DNA of 64,000 nt from Burkholderia cepacia GG4. Lineage in GTDB: Bacteria > Pseudomonadota > Gammaproteobacteria > Burkholderiales > Burkholderiaceae. The notes under the pieces were generated by a model that had not been told where the DNA came from, did not search any database, and saw nothing but the letters and a program-made list of their open reading frames with translations. Of this stretch, positions 38,700 to 47,942 are shown piece by piece. The position numbers and the translations under genes are program-made. Each line of letters starts with the position of its first letter. Positions within the stretch are counted from its first letter, which is position 1. Location of the stretch: assembly GCF_000292915.1 (NCBI RefSeq), contig NC_018513.1, forward strand, positions 3,286,001 to 3,350,000, read 5' to 3'.

Positions 38700-39800
38700 T
38701 CAGTGAATCACGTGCAGCTCGTAGCGGGCATCCGAGCGGTCGTCGACCGCGTCGCGCGTGCAGAGGAACGCGTCCCAGCCGAGCCGCGAGCCGGCGCCGA
38801 GCACACTCGCGCCGACCTCGGTGCGCTTCAGCACGAGCTTGACCTCGTATTCGAGCGTGACGCCCGCAAGCAGCGTCAGCATCCGTTCGAGCGCGACGGC
38901 CTGCGCGCCGCCGGGCAGGAATGCCTCGTAGTCGCGCTTGGATAGCGGGCCGACGACGATCCGCGCGCGCATGTCGCGCTGCCACACGCGTTCGCCGACC
39001 AGCGCCGTCGCGCCGAGCACCGCGTTGACCTCGCCGAGCACGCTCAGCTGGTCGGGCGGCACGTCGTACCACTTGCCGACGAACTGGTCGATCTTCACCG
39101 GCACGCGGAAGTAGTCGGACAGCGTGCGCTGCAGGTACGCGGCCGACATCGGCCGGTGCCGCGCGGCGAGTGCGTAGCCGGCAACCGCCTCGTCGAGCAC
39201 GCCGCCCGCGCCGGCCGCGAGGCTGTCGCGCACCTCGTCGCTCGGCACGCCGGCGATCGCGAGCAGGAGCGGCAGGTAGCGCTCGTCGCGGTCGAGTTCG
39301 TAATGGAACGGCAGCCGGTATTTCTTCCACGCTGCGTAGAACAGCGCGGTCGCGCGGTTCGAGAACACGTCGAAGAACGCGCGCGCCGCATGGTCGCGCT
39401 TCAGGTGCTCGCGCGCGACGATCTGCTCGGTGTAGTGCAGCGGCAGTGCGCCCTGCCCGCCCAGCAGCCCGAAGAACGCGGGCGTCAGTTCGACATGACC
39501 GAGCTCGCCGGCCGCGAGCGCGGCGCCGCGCTGCTCACCGGAATCGAGCAGCGTGCCGTCGTCGTCGAACGAGCGGACGCCCTCGATCTCGCTCGGCGGG
39601 AAGCCGAGCGACAGCGTGTTGCGGAATTCGATGCGCTGCGCGACGACGTCGCCCTGCCGCCACGCGCCGGGCGCATCGGACGCCTGCCGCGCGAACAGCC
39701 CTTCGAGCACGCGCACCGCCTGGAAGAACTCGAAGCGGTGCGGCTCGTCGAGCAGCGCGTCGACTACGCCAGGATCGATTCGCCGGTTCGGGGCTTGCAT
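38700..39800 (-). CDS. tssG: Type VI baseplate protein TssG
   Basis: This 366-residue protein matches TssG (VasB/ImpH): the FEFFQAVRVLE block near the start, RIEFRNTLSLGFPPSEI, and the LPLHYTEQI segment. TssG forms the baseplate wedge with TssE, TssF and TssK. Its ATG at 39800 lies inside the tssF 3' end (37-base overlap), so translation is probably coupled. Confidence 0.95.
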   Translation of the reverse strand: MQAPNRRIDPGVVDALLDEPHRFEFFQAVRVLEGLFARQASDAPGAWRQGDVVAQRIEFRNTLSLGFPPSEIEGVRSFDDDGTLLDSGEQRGAALAAGELGHVELTPAFFGLLGGQGALPLHYTEQIVAREHLKRDHAARAFFDVFSNRATALFYAAWKKYRLPFHYELDRDERYLPLLLAIAGVPSDEVRDSLAAGAGGVLDEAVAGYALAARHRPMSAAYLQRTLSDYFRVPVKIDQFVGKWYDVPPDQLSVLGEVNAVLGATALVGERVWQRDMRARIVVGPLSKRDYEAFLPGGAQAVALERMLTLLAGVTLEYEVKLVLKRTEVGASVLGAGSRLGWDAFLCTRDAVDDRSDARYELHVIH

Positions 39801-41599
39801 CGGATGATCTCCTCGCCGGTGCGCTTCGACACGACGACCAATTGAACGAAACTGTTGAGATGGACGTACAGCCCGAAGAAGCTGTCGAGCACGCGCACGA
39901 ACGACGCGAGGCTCGCACCGACGAAGTGTTCCTCGTCGATCGTCAGCCGGATCTCGATGCCGCGCACGAAGGTCGCGAACGGCTTGCCGGGCAGCCACTG
40001 CACGGCGCCGCGCTGCTCGACGCCGGCCAAGCCGTCGATCTGGCGCATCGACACGGCGGTGCGCCGCAGGTCGTACAGCGTCAGCATTTCCTTGAGCGGT
40101 GCGAGCCCGTGCGCGACCAGCGACACGTGGTTCAGCGCGAGATGCGACACAAGCCGCCAGTGCGCGGCGCGGCCGCGCTCGAAGCGCACGCTTTGCGTCG
40201 GGCGCCGCAGCAGCGAGATGCCGCTCGTCTGCGCTCCGCCGTCCTGGAACAGATCGCCGCCCTCGAGGCCGAACGCGAGCATCGCCGGCAGGTCGCGGTT
40301 CGTGCAGGTGAGGTCGAGGCTCAGGGTGTCGGTCTGCGGCGACGTCGGTTCGAAGTCGATGTCGACGATCGAGATCTCGGTTTCGTAGCCGGGGCTCTTC
40401 TGCGCGACCCAGTCGTTGCGGCGCGCGAACCAGTAATGACCGATCCGTGCCGATTCGCCGTGATGCAGCGAATAGAACGGCCGGAACTCGATCACCGATT
40501 CTTCATGCGCCTGCTGCCGGACGAGCTTCACCGAATCGATCGAGTACACCTCGTACGCGAACGCGCGGCGCGCTTCGGCGATCACCGGGTACGACACCGC
40601 GCGGTGCGTGATGCGGATCGGTTCGCCGTGCTGGCGGAACAGGTTGACGATCGGCGTGCAGAACAGCCGGAAATGGCTGGCCGTCAGCAACTCGAGCAGC
40701 CGCGCGACGTGCGAATCGCTGCGCACGTCCTGCAGCACCAGATGCAACGTCGCGCGCTGGCAGCGGCCCGACGCGCGCGCGATCGCCGCGAGGTCGAAAT
40801 CGACGAAATCGAACTTGTCGGGGAACGCGAAGTATTCGGTGAGCAGGCGATACGCGGGGTGCGACTTCGCCGGGTAGTCGATCAGCGCGTCGTCCTCGTC
40901 GAAGCCGGCCTGCGCGATCGGCAGCTTGCGCAGCGCGGTCCAGCGGCCGTTGCGCTCCGGCTCGACATACGCGCCGAGCACGTGGACGAACAGGCAGTCG
41001 GTCAGCGCGGCGACGAACGACTGTTCGCCGTGCAGGTGCGCACGCAGCGTCGACAGCTTCAGCGCGCCGAGATCGAGCTGCGCGGCGAGCGATTCGAACG
41101 TGATCGAGATCACGCCCGTCGCGTTGGACGGCAGCACCGTCGCGCTCGGCGCGAGCGCGACCGGCGTGTAGCGCGCCTCCGAGATGCGGATCGGCGCCAG
41201 CGTCACGTCGTATGCGGTGCGGAACCGGCACTGTACGCCGCGGATCGGGCGGCTCTTCAGCTCGGTGCCGCGGTCGATCACGACCGGTTCGGTCTGCTGG
41301 CCGGGCGAAGCCGGCGTGAACTGCGCGATCGAGCACGACGGGAACGGCCGCAGGTAGTGCGGATACAGCACTTCCAGCAGCGCTTCGGTGAATTCGGGGT
41401 AGTCGTCGTCGAGCTTCTTGTTGATGCGCGCGCCGAGCAGCGCGAACGACTCGATCATCCGCTCGACGTGCGGATCCTCGCAGTGCTCGCCGGACAACGC
41501 GAGCCGCGCCGCGATCTTCGGATAACGTTCGGCGAAATCCCGCGAATAGCGCCGCAAAAACGATAATTCGCGCTCGTAATACGGCAGCAATTCTTCCAT
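39764..41599 (-). CDS. tssF: Type VI baseplate protein TssF
   Basis: This 611-residue protein shows the TssF (VasA/ImpG) start LLPYYERELSFLRR, then FAERYPKIAARL and DPHVERMIESFALL, and later RPTQSVRFERGRAAHWRL. It pairs with TssG in the baseplate wedge. It follows tssE after 77 bases on the minus strand and overlaps tssG. Confidence 0.96.
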   Translation of the reverse strand: MEELLPYYERELSFLRRYSRDFAERYPKIAARLALSGEHCEDPHVERMIESFALLGARINKKLDDDYPEFTEALLEVLYPHYLRPFPSCSIAQFTPASPGQQTEPVVIDRGTELKSRPIRGVQCRFRTAYDVTLAPIRISEARYTPVALAPSATVLPSNATGVISITFESLAAQLDLGALKLSTLRAHLHGEQSFVAALTDCLFVHVLGAYVEPERNGRWTALRKLPIAQAGFDEDDALIDYPAKSHPAYRLLTEYFAFPDKFDFVDFDLAAIARASGRCQRATLHLVLQDVRSDSHVARLLELLTASHFRLFCTPIVNLFRQHGEPIRITHRAVSYPVIAEARRAFAYEVYSIDSVKLVRQQAHEESVIEFRPFYSLHHGESARIGHYWFARRNDWVAQKSPGYETEISIVDIDFEPTSPQTDTLSLDLTCTNRDLPAMLAFGLEGGDLFQDGGAQTSGISLLRRPTQSVRFERGRAAHWRLVSHLALNHVSLVAHGLAPLKEMLTLYDLRRTAVSMRQIDGLAGVEQRGAVQWLPGKPFATFVRGIEIRLTIDEEHFVGASLASFVRVLDSFFGLYVHLNSFVQLVVVSKRTGEEIIRCKPRTGESILA

Positions 41600-41676
41600 C
41601 GACGACCCCGAACCTCAATATTTCCTGCCGGACCCTGGTCCACCACCGGGCGGTCCGGCCCGCTCGGCAGCTTGAT

Positions 41677-42162
41677 TTACAGCATTCTTGCGGCGCGTGC
41701 GCGCGTGACCGAATACTGCAGCGTCGACGGCTGCAGCATCGCGTCGAAATTCACCGGCTCTTCGGCCGGGTGCACGACGAGCAGCGCCTGGATTGCGAAG
41801 TACAGCGCGTTGGTCGACTGCTCGTTCAGCTCGAACGTCACCTGCACCTGCTGCAGCCGCGGCTCGTGGCGCGCGATGGCCTGCTGGATCGACTTGCAGA
41901 TGAACGCGCGGTCGTAGTGGCTCGCGAGGCTCAGCCCCGCGAAATCGTTCAGCCCGTAGGTCAGCACCGACTTCTGGCATTCCGGCAGCGCGGCCAGCTC
42001 GCTCTCGGTGTGCGCGATACGGGTGTTGAGGATCGCCTCGACGTCGCGGGCGACCGTGTTCTTGAGCTCGTCCAGCGACAATTGCCGCATCGCTGCCGAG
42101 GCCGGCAGGTGCGGTTCGTCGTCGAACAGCTTGTCGAGAAAACTGGGTTCGAATCGTTTCAT
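41677..42162 (-). CDS. tssE: Type VI gp25-like baseplate protein TssE
   Basis: This 161-residue homologue of phage T4 gp25 starts MKRFEPSFLDKLFDDEP. It contains the conserved VLTYGLNDFAGLS block and the gp25 core Glu/Arg region (IAHTESELAALPEC, ARHEPRLQQVQVTF). It initiates sheath polymerisation on the baseplate. A terminator-like hairpin separates it from hcp upstream. Confidence 0.95.
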   Translation of the reverse strand: MKRFEPSFLDKLFDDEPHLPASAAMRQLSLDELKNTVARDVEAILNTRIAHTESELAALPECQKSVLTYGLNDFAGLSLASHYDRAFICKSIQQAIARHEPRLQQVQVTFELNEQSTNALYFAIQALLVVHPAEEPVNFDAMLQPSTLQYSVTRARAARML

Positions 42163-42179
42163 TGGCCGGCGTGCACAGC

Positions 42180-42215
42180 GAAAACGGCAACGGGCCGCCG
42201 AGCGCCCCGTTGCCG
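42180..42215 (-). terminator. Terminator-like hairpin between hcp and tssE
   Basis: CGGCAACGGG (42185-42194) pairs with CCCGTTGCCG (42206-42215) around an 11-base loop. On the minus strand it is followed by TTTTCG. It lies 10 bases after the hcp stop inside the operon and could end a fraction of transcripts, leaving more hcp than tssE-tssA message. Confidence 0.7.
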
Positions 42216-42224
42216 CAACCGACC

Positions 42225-42728
42225 TTAGACCGCGTAGGTCTTGTCGTTCTTCGTCAGGCTCCAGGCGCCCTGCGTGTTGCCGCCCTGGTTGCCGCCGATC
42301 TTCTGTTGGGTCTGCTTCCACTGCACGGCTGCGTACTTCAGCGAGAACGTCTCGAGCGGCAGACCTTCTTCGCGAACGCTCGGTGCGATGCTCGAGATGA
42401 TCACGTACTTGAGCTTCACTTCCAGATACTGCACGCGCTTGCCTTCGCCATCCGCGCGCGAGAAATGGACCGTCACTTCATCGAACGTGGTGCCGCCCGA
42501 TGCGTGCTGGTACAGCAGCGGGCTCGACGAATCGATTTCCTTCGTGAAAATCATGTCGCCGTGTTCGCAGCGCGTCATCGTGTGACCGCCTGCGGTCGAT
42601 GCCGTTGCCGAACGCGGCTGAACGATCGAGTGATCCCACGATTTCAGTTCGATCCAGCCCTGATGGTCTTTGTCCGCGGATTCGCCCTTCACCGCCGGAC
42701 TACCAAACTGCAAGTGCATATGTAACAT
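42225..42728 (-). CDS. hcp: Type VI tail-tube protein Hcp (TssD)
   Basis: This 167-residue protein forms hexameric rings that stack into the expelled inner tube. The start MLHMHLQFGSPAVKGES, the GWIELKSWDHS segment and the C-terminal AWSLTKNDKTY are typical of Hcp. ATG 42728 is chosen over an in-frame codon at 42746 by alignment with the family start. It lies between tssC and tssE and may be over-produced through the following hairpin. Confidence 0.96.
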   Translation of the reverse strand: MLHMHLQFGSPAVKGESADKDHQGWIELKSWDHSIVQPRSATASTAGGHTMTRCEHGDMIFTKEIDSSSPLLYQHASGGTTFDEVTVHFSRADGEGKRVQYLEVKLKYVIISSIAPSVREEGLPLETFSLKYAAVQWKQTQQKIGGNQGGNTQGAWSLTKNDKTYAV

Positions 42729-42798
42729 GGCCCTTCGACTCCCCAAAGAGGTGGTTTTAACGTCCTACCCAGGCGGCCCGCCCGGGCGATTTACTCGC

Positions 42799-44289
42799 TT
42801 ATGAATTTGCCGGTTTGGGCAGATCAGCGACAAGTCGCAGAGAAATCGAGAGTTCGTCGAGCTGAAAGTGCGGGCGCAGGAACGCGACCGAACGATACGA
42901 GCCCGGCCTGCCCGGAATCTCCGACACTTGTATGGATGCCTCGCGCAGCGGGAATTGCGCCTTCTGTTCCTGCGATGCGTTGTCGTCGAGCAGGACGTAC
43001 TGCGAAATCCACCGGTTGAGGAAAGTCTCCACGTTCTGCGCCGATGCGAAGCTGCCGATCTTGTCCCGCATCATCGCCTTCAGGTAGTGCGCGACACGCG
43101 ATACCGAGAAGATGTACTGAAGCTGGGCGGACAGGACGGCGTTCGCATTCGCGCTGTCGGTGCTGTATTTTTTCGGTTTCTGCACCGATTGCGCGGCGAA
43201 AAACGCAGCGTAATCCGAGTTCTTGCAATGGACGAGCGGGATGAAGCCGAGGTCGCTCAGCTCCTTCTCGCGGCGATCGGTGATCGCGATTTCGGTCGGG
43301 CACTTCAGCGCGACTTCACCGTCGTCGGTCTTGAACGTGTGGGTCGGCAGGTCCTCGACGAGGCCGCCGCCTTCGACGCCGCGGATCGCCGCGCACCAGC
43401 CGAAGTCGTCGAACGCGGCCGTCAGGCGTGCCGCGAATGCCCACGCCGCGTTGCACCACAGGTACTTGTCGTGTTCGGTGCCGTCGACGTCCTCGACGAA
43501 GTTGAAATTCTCCGCGGTCTGGCCGTCCTTCGGATTGAACGGCAGGCGCCCGAGGAAGCGCGGCAGCGTGAGGCCGACGTAGCGGGAATCCTCGGCATCG
43601 CGGAACGACTTCCACTTCGCGTACTCGACCGTGTCGAACACCTTGCCGAGGTCGCGCGGCTTGCCGAGGTCGGAGAACGACTCGAGGCCGAGCAGCTCCG
43701 GCGACGCCGACGCGATGAACGGCGCGTGCGCGGCCGCCGCGACGTGCGACATCTGCTCGATGAAGTACATGTCTTCCGGCTGGCGCGAGATCTCGTAGTC
43801 GCCGATCAGCGCACCGAACGGCGAACCGCCGAACGTGCCGAACTCTTCTTCGTAGACCTTCTTGAACAGCGCGCTCTGGTCGAACTCGCTCGCGCCCTTG
43901 AAGTCGCGCACGAGGTCGCGCTTCGGTGCGTGCAGCGCCTTGATCTTGATCGTCTGGCCGGTGTTGCTTTCCTTGACCAGGTAGTCCATCCCGCGCCACG
44001 TGCTTTCGAGGCGCTGGAATTCCGGCGCGTGCATCACCGCGGACAGCTGCGTGGAGATCAGGCGGTCGAGTTCCGCGACACGCGCATCGATCGTCGCCGA
44101 CAGGTTGTCCGACACGATCACCGTGCCGTCGAGCACCTGGTGCACGAGTTCGCCGATCAGGTCCTTCGCGCGCGCATGCTCGGAATCGGATTTCGCGACC
44201 TTGCTCTTCTCGACGATATCGTCGAGCAGTGAAGTCCCGGCGGCGTATTCCGCGCCGCTCGCTTGGGCCGCAGCCGTTTGCTGGTTCAT
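42799..44289 (-). CDS. tssC: Type VI sheath large subunit TssC (VipB)
   Basis: This 496-residue protein matches TssC: LESTWRGMDYLVKES, FGALIGDYEISRQPEDM, the FLGRLPFNPKDG block and the C-terminal RPHFQLDELSISLRLVADLP. With TssB it builds the contractile sheath. The tssB stop is 15 bases upstream. Confidence 0.97.
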   Translation of the reverse strand: MNQQTAAAQASGAEYAAGTSLLDDIVEKSKVAKSDSEHARAKDLIGELVHQVLDGTVIVSDNLSATIDARVAELDRLISTQLSAVMHAPEFQRLESTWRGMDYLVKESNTGQTIKIKALHAPKRDLVRDFKGASEFDQSALFKKVYEEEFGTFGGSPFGALIGDYEISRQPEDMYFIEQMSHVAAAAHAPFIASASPELLGLESFSDLGKPRDLGKVFDTVEYAKWKSFRDAEDSRYVGLTLPRFLGRLPFNPKDGQTAENFNFVEDVDGTEHDKYLWCNAAWAFAARLTAAFDDFGWCAAIRGVEGGGLVEDLPTHTFKTDDGEVALKCPTEIAITDRREKELSDLGFIPLVHCKNSDYAAFFAAQSVQKPKKYSTDSANANAVLSAQLQYIFSVSRVAHYLKAMMRDKIGSFASAQNVETFLNRWISQYVLLDDNASQEQKAQFPLREASIQVSEIPGRPGSYRSVAFLRPHFQLDELSISLRLVADLPKPANS

Positions 44290-44304
44290 CTCAACACTCC
44301 GTCG

Positions 44305-44820
44305 TCATTCGCCGTCTTTGTCGCCGCCCGTGCCCTTCGCGAGCTCTTGCAGCTGCTGCGTGTTCTTCAGCACGTCGGACAGCAGATCCTCGAGCTTGTC
44401 GTTGCCGGCGAGCTTGTTGCGCAGGTCGGCGAGCTTCGAGCGCGCCTCGAGCAGGCGGCGCAGCGGCTCGACCTGTTCGACGACTTCGTCCGGGCTGAAA
44501 TCCGACAGCGAACGGAACTTCAGGTCGACGGCGAACTTGCCGCCGTCCGGGCTCAGGCGGTTTTCCACCTGGAACGCGGCGCGCGGCTCGATCGCCTTCA
44601 TCACGTCGTCGAAGTTGTCACGGTCGATGTTGACGAACTTGCGATCGCGCAGCTTCGGCTGCTCGACTTCCGACTGGCCCGCCAGATCGCCGACCACCCC
44701 GACGACGAACGGCAGTTCCTTCACCTCGATCGCGTCGCCCTTCTCGACCTCGTAGGTCAGCTGGACGCGCGGCGGCCGTATTTTCTGCAAGCTTTTCTGA
44801 ATGCTTTCTTTCTTGGCCAT
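44305..44820 (-). CDS. tssB: Type VI sheath small subunit TssB (VipA)
   Basis: This 171-residue protein starts MAKKESIQKSLQKIRPPRVQ and contains FVVGVVGDLAG and FDDVMKAIEPRAAF, characteristic of TssB. It pairs with TssC to form sheath protomers, which ClpV removes after contraction. The long frame upstream of 44820 is non-coding. Confidence 0.97.
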   Translation of the reverse strand: MAKKESIQKSLQKIRPPRVQLTYEVEKGDAIEVKELPFVVGVVGDLAGQSEVEQPKLRDRKFVNIDRDNFDDVMKAIEPRAAFQVENRLSPDGGKFAVDLKFRSLSDFSPDEVVEQVEPLRRLLEARSKLADLRNKLAGNDKLEDLLSDVLKNTQQLQELAKGTGGDKDGE

Positions 44821-44864
44821 CTCGACGGCTCCCAGGTTAGTTGTGGTTATCGCGTCAGTTGCGG

Positions 44865-45503
44865 TCAGTTGCGCAGCGCGCTGAACGGATCCGCCCCGCC
44901 CTTCTGTGCTGCACCGCCACCCGACGTCGTCGTCGGCGGCGGCGTCACGCCGCTTTCCGCTGTAGCGGTGGCCGCGACCTTCGGACGATGAATCTGGCGG
45001 CGGACGACCTTGCGCGTTTGCGCCTTCTGCTCCGGCGGGAACAGTGCCGATTCGCCGAGCGTGTCGCGCAGCTGCTTTGCCAGCGCCTGCGCATCGGACT
45101 TCGCATCGCCCGCGAGCGACGAATCCTGGCGCAGTTCGCCGAGCGACTGCGTCGCGATCCGCAGGCCGGCAACGGCGAGCACGCTCTTCGCCTGGCGGTC
45201 GGTGGCGTCGCGCTGCAGTGCTTCCTGCGCGGCGACGATCGCCTGGCCATAGTGATTCTGCGCAAACTGGATCTGCGCGATGCGCGACCACGGTTCCTCG
45301 CGCGTCGGATCCGACTTCGCGAGTTGCTGGTACAGGCCGAGGGCCTTGTCCTGGTCACCCGACTTCGCAACGGCGTCCGCATCGGCCAGCGACTTGTTGA
45401 ACACGTCGGCAGTCGGCGGCGCCGGCGGCTGGCTCGCACAACCGGCGATCACGCCGCAAGCCAGCACTACCCCAGAAAGTTTTGCGAAGAGACGGTCTTT
45501 CAT
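44865..45503 (-). CDS. TPR lipoprotein heading the tssBC operon
   Basis: This 212-residue lipoprotein has lipobox IAGC (Cys22). The middle carries tetratricopeptide-like helices: ADADAVAKSGDQDKALGLY and AQNHYGQAIVAAQEALQRD. The tail is Pro/Thr/Gly-rich. The start is ATG 45503 with GGTGGA upstream; a GTG at 45515 is in frame but less likely. It is the first gene of the minus-strand operon, 44 bases before tssB, and divergent from tssJ. Burkholderia clusters of this type carry such a lipoprotein; it probably helps envelope assembly, but its role is not established. Confidence 0.82.
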   Translation of the reverse strand: MKDRLFAKLSGVVLACGVIAGCASQPPAPPTADVFNKSLADADAVAKSGDQDKALGLYQQLAKSDPTREEPWSRIAQIQFAQNHYGQAIVAAQEALQRDATDRQAKSVLAVAGLRIATQSLGELRQDSSLAGDAKSDAQALAKQLRDTLGESALFPPEQKAQTRKVVRRQIHRPKVAATATAESGVTPPPTTTSGGGAAQKGGADPFSALRN

Positions 45504-45881
45504 CGTTATATCCACCGGCGCGTGAGTATTAAAATCGTTGAGAATCTGGTTGTTTTGCTTTGCAAGAAGCGCGCGGGTATAGTACCGATCAATTTTTCAT
45601 AATTCAATCGTTGAGTGCAGAGTAATTCCTTTTAAATCCGTGCGCTACCCCCTCGAAACGCCGCTGGCAGCGGCCTCGCAGCGGCTTTTGTTTCGATCGA
45701 AATGCGCAAGTTTTACTGATTTGACAGCGCCTCACCCGGGCGGCGGAAAAAATTTCCGGAGGCGTGCCGCAGCGCACGTGTGCTTAATATTTGAACGACT
45801 GATCCGCCAGGCAACCGCGGCGAACGCGGCAATACCCGGCAGTATTGACAGGGGAGTAAAAGGCGGCACGCCGGAAACACG
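45504..45881. promoter_or_regulatory. Divergent control region of the type VI cluster
   Basis: These 378 bases separate the lipoprotein-tssBC operon from tssJKL. The left third (45504-45640) is AT-rich and must hold the minus-strand promoter; the right part contains C/G-rich sequence before tssJ. No gene is supported. No sigma-54 -24/-12 element was recognised. Confidence 0.6.
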
Positions 45882-46493
45882 ATGAGATCGTCCATGATTC
45901 GCTATGCGCTGCCACTGATTGCCTGCGCGCTCCTGGCCGGATGCGCGGCCGCCCCGTTGCTCGGCTCTGCCGCGAGCGCCGTGATGCAGGCCGCCGGCGT
46001 CGGCAAGCCTGATCTGCCGGATGCCCAGAAGCCGCCGCGCAATATCGGACTCACGCTCGCCGCCGCGCCCAACCTGAATGCCGCGACCGATCGCAAACCG
46101 CTCGCATTAGTAGTAAGGCTCTACGCGCTGAAGGATCCGACGTCGTTCCAGCAGGCACCGTTCGACGCGTTCACCGATCCGACCAAGGAAAAAGCCGCAC
46201 TGGGCGCCGATCTGTTGAACGTGCGTGAGATCACGCTGATTCCCGGCCAGCGTTATACGGCGACCGAAAAGGTATCGCGCGAAGCGCAGGCATTCGGCAT
46301 TGTCGCGCTGTTCCGCGATCCCGCACTCCAGCGATGGAAACTGACGTTCGACCCGGCGAAGTCGGAGAAATCCGGCATAATCATCGGCCTGCATAATTGC
46401 GCGATGACGGTCACCGATGGTTCTGTCATTGCACCGCAACAGGGTGCACCTTCGCAACCGCTGAATATGCTTTCGTCGGTCACCTGCGGTTAA
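45882..46493 (+). CDS. tssJ: Type VI outer-membrane lipoprotein TssJ
   Basis: This 203-residue lipoprotein has lipobox LAGC (Cys21). The mature domain is a transthyretin-like beta-sandwich with LALVVRLYALKDPTSFQQA, the loop region that contacts TssM. TssJ anchors the membrane complex in the outer membrane. An internal ATG at residue 5 is an alternative start. tssK follows 102 bases later. Confidence 0.93.
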   Translation: MRSSMIRYALPLIACALLAGCAAAPLLGSAASAVMQAAGVGKPDLPDAQKPPRNIGLTLAAAPNLNAATDRKPLALVVRLYALKDPTSFQQAPFDAFTDPTKEKAALGADLLNVREITLIPGQRYTATEKVSREAQAFGIVALFRDPALQRWKLTFDPAKSEKSGIIIGLHNCAMTVTDGSVIAPQQGAPSQPLNMLSSVTCG

Positions 46494-46595
46494 GCATGAC
46501 GCACGAATGTCAATTAACAAGAGTTAACAAATTGGCGATTAATTCGGGCACGACCAAATCGATTACATCGCAACGCCACATTAACCGGATTTGAC

Positions 46596-47942
46596 ATGAG
46601 TTATTCGGCCAAGGTGCTTTGGGGAGAAGGGCTGTTCCTCCGGCCTCAACACTTTCAGCGGCAGGACGCGTACCACGAGGCGCGCCTGTTCGAGTCCATC
46701 CAGGCGATCCAGCCTTACAACTGGGGCGTGCGCTCGGTGCGCATCGACCGCGACGCGCTCGGCAGCAATGTGCTGCGCGTGGCGGAACTCGCACTCGTGT
46801 TCCCGGACGGCGCGCTGTACGCTGCGCCGCAGGCCGACGACCTGCCGCCTCCGATCGCGCTGGACACGCTGCCCGACGGCATCAACGAATTCGTGTTCTA
46901 TCTCGCGCTGCACCCGCTGCGCGAGAACGGCACCAATTACAGCGACGATCCGGCCGCCGGCTTCATGACGCGTTTCGTCAGCGAGCAGACGAGCGTCGCG
47001 GACAACTTCACCGACGCCGCCGAAGCCGACATCACGTTCCTGAAGACGCAGGTCAAGCTGATCGCGCACAGCGAACCGCGCGACCAGCTGCTGTCGGTGC
47101 CGCTCGTGCGCGTGCGCCGCACCGCGACGTCCGGCTTCGAGATCGACGACAGCTTCGTGCCGCCGTGCCTCGCGATCGAGGCGTCGCCGATCCTGCACCA
47201 GCGGCTGCGCCAGCTGGTCGACGCGCTGCAGGCGAAGGTCAACGCGCTGTACGGTTTCCACCGCGAGCCGTCGAAGAACATCATCGAATTCCGCTCGGGC
47301 GACATCGCATCGTTCTGGCTGCTGCACACCGCGAACGCCGCATTCGCGACGCTCGCGCACCTGCACCAGCACGCGGCGCTGCATCCGGAGCGGCTGTTCC
47401 AGGAACTGCTGCGCCTCGCGGGCCAGCTGATGACGTTCTCGAAGGGCTACACGCTCGCCGACCTGCCCGTGTATCGCCATGACGATCCGGGCCCGAGCTT
47501 CGCGCGTCTCGACGTGATGCTGCGCGAACTGCTCGACACCGTGATCTCGACGCGTTACTTCGCGATCACGCTCGACGAGGTGCGTCCGTCGTTCCATCTC
47601 GGCCGCCTCGACTCGGGCAAGATCGACGACAAGACCGAGTTCTATCTGGCGGTGTCCGCGGACATGCCGAGCGTCGAGCTCGTCGATGCGGTGCCGGCCC
47701 GCTTCAAGGTCGGCGCGCCCGACGACGTCGACAAGCTCGTGCTGTCGGCAATGCCCGGCGTGCGGCTCTCGTACACGCCGCAGGTGCCGCCCGCGATCCC
47801 CGTGCGGCCGGGCGCGTGCTACTTCTCGCTCGATTCGCGCGGCGCGCTGTACGAACGCATGCTGCAGGCCCAGTCCGCGATGATCTACGCGCCGACTGGC
47901 ATCAACGACCTGAAATTCGAACTGATCGCGGTCACATCATGA
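46596..47942 (+). CDS. tssK: Type VI baseplate-membrane adaptor TssK
   Basis: This 448-residue protein starts MSYSAKVLWGEGLFLRPQHFQRQD, of which the WGEGLFLRPQHFQ block is a signature of TssK. It trimerises and links the baseplate to the TssL/TssM cytoplasmic domains. Its TGA overlaps the tssL ATG (ATGA), so the two are translationally coupled. Confidence 0.97.
   Translation: MSYSAKVLWGEGLFLRPQHFQRQDAYHEARLFESIQAIQPYNWGVRSVRIDRDALGSNVLRVAELALVFPDGALYAAPQADDLPPPIALDTLPDGINEFVFYLALHPLRENGTNYSDDPAAGFMTRFVSEQTSVADNFTDAAEADITFLKTQVKLIAHSEPRDQLLSVPLVRVRRTATSGFEIDDSFVPPCLAIEASPILHQRLRQLVDALQAKVNALYGFHREPSKNIIEFRSGDIASFWLLHTANAAFATLAHLHQHAALHPERLFQELLRLAGQLMTFSKGYTLADLPVYRHDDPGPSFARLDVMLRELLDTVISTRYFAITLDEVRPSFHLGRLDSGKIDDKTEFYLAVSADMPSVELVDAVPARFKVGAPDDVDKLVLSAMPGVRLSYTPQVPPAIPVRPGACYFSLDSRGALYERMLQAQSAMIYAPTGINDLKFELIAVTS

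Noticed and set aside
34819..38706. 1295-codon plus-strand frame opposite tssA and tssH
   Set aside because: It mirrors two confidently identified type VI genes and has typical antisense composition.
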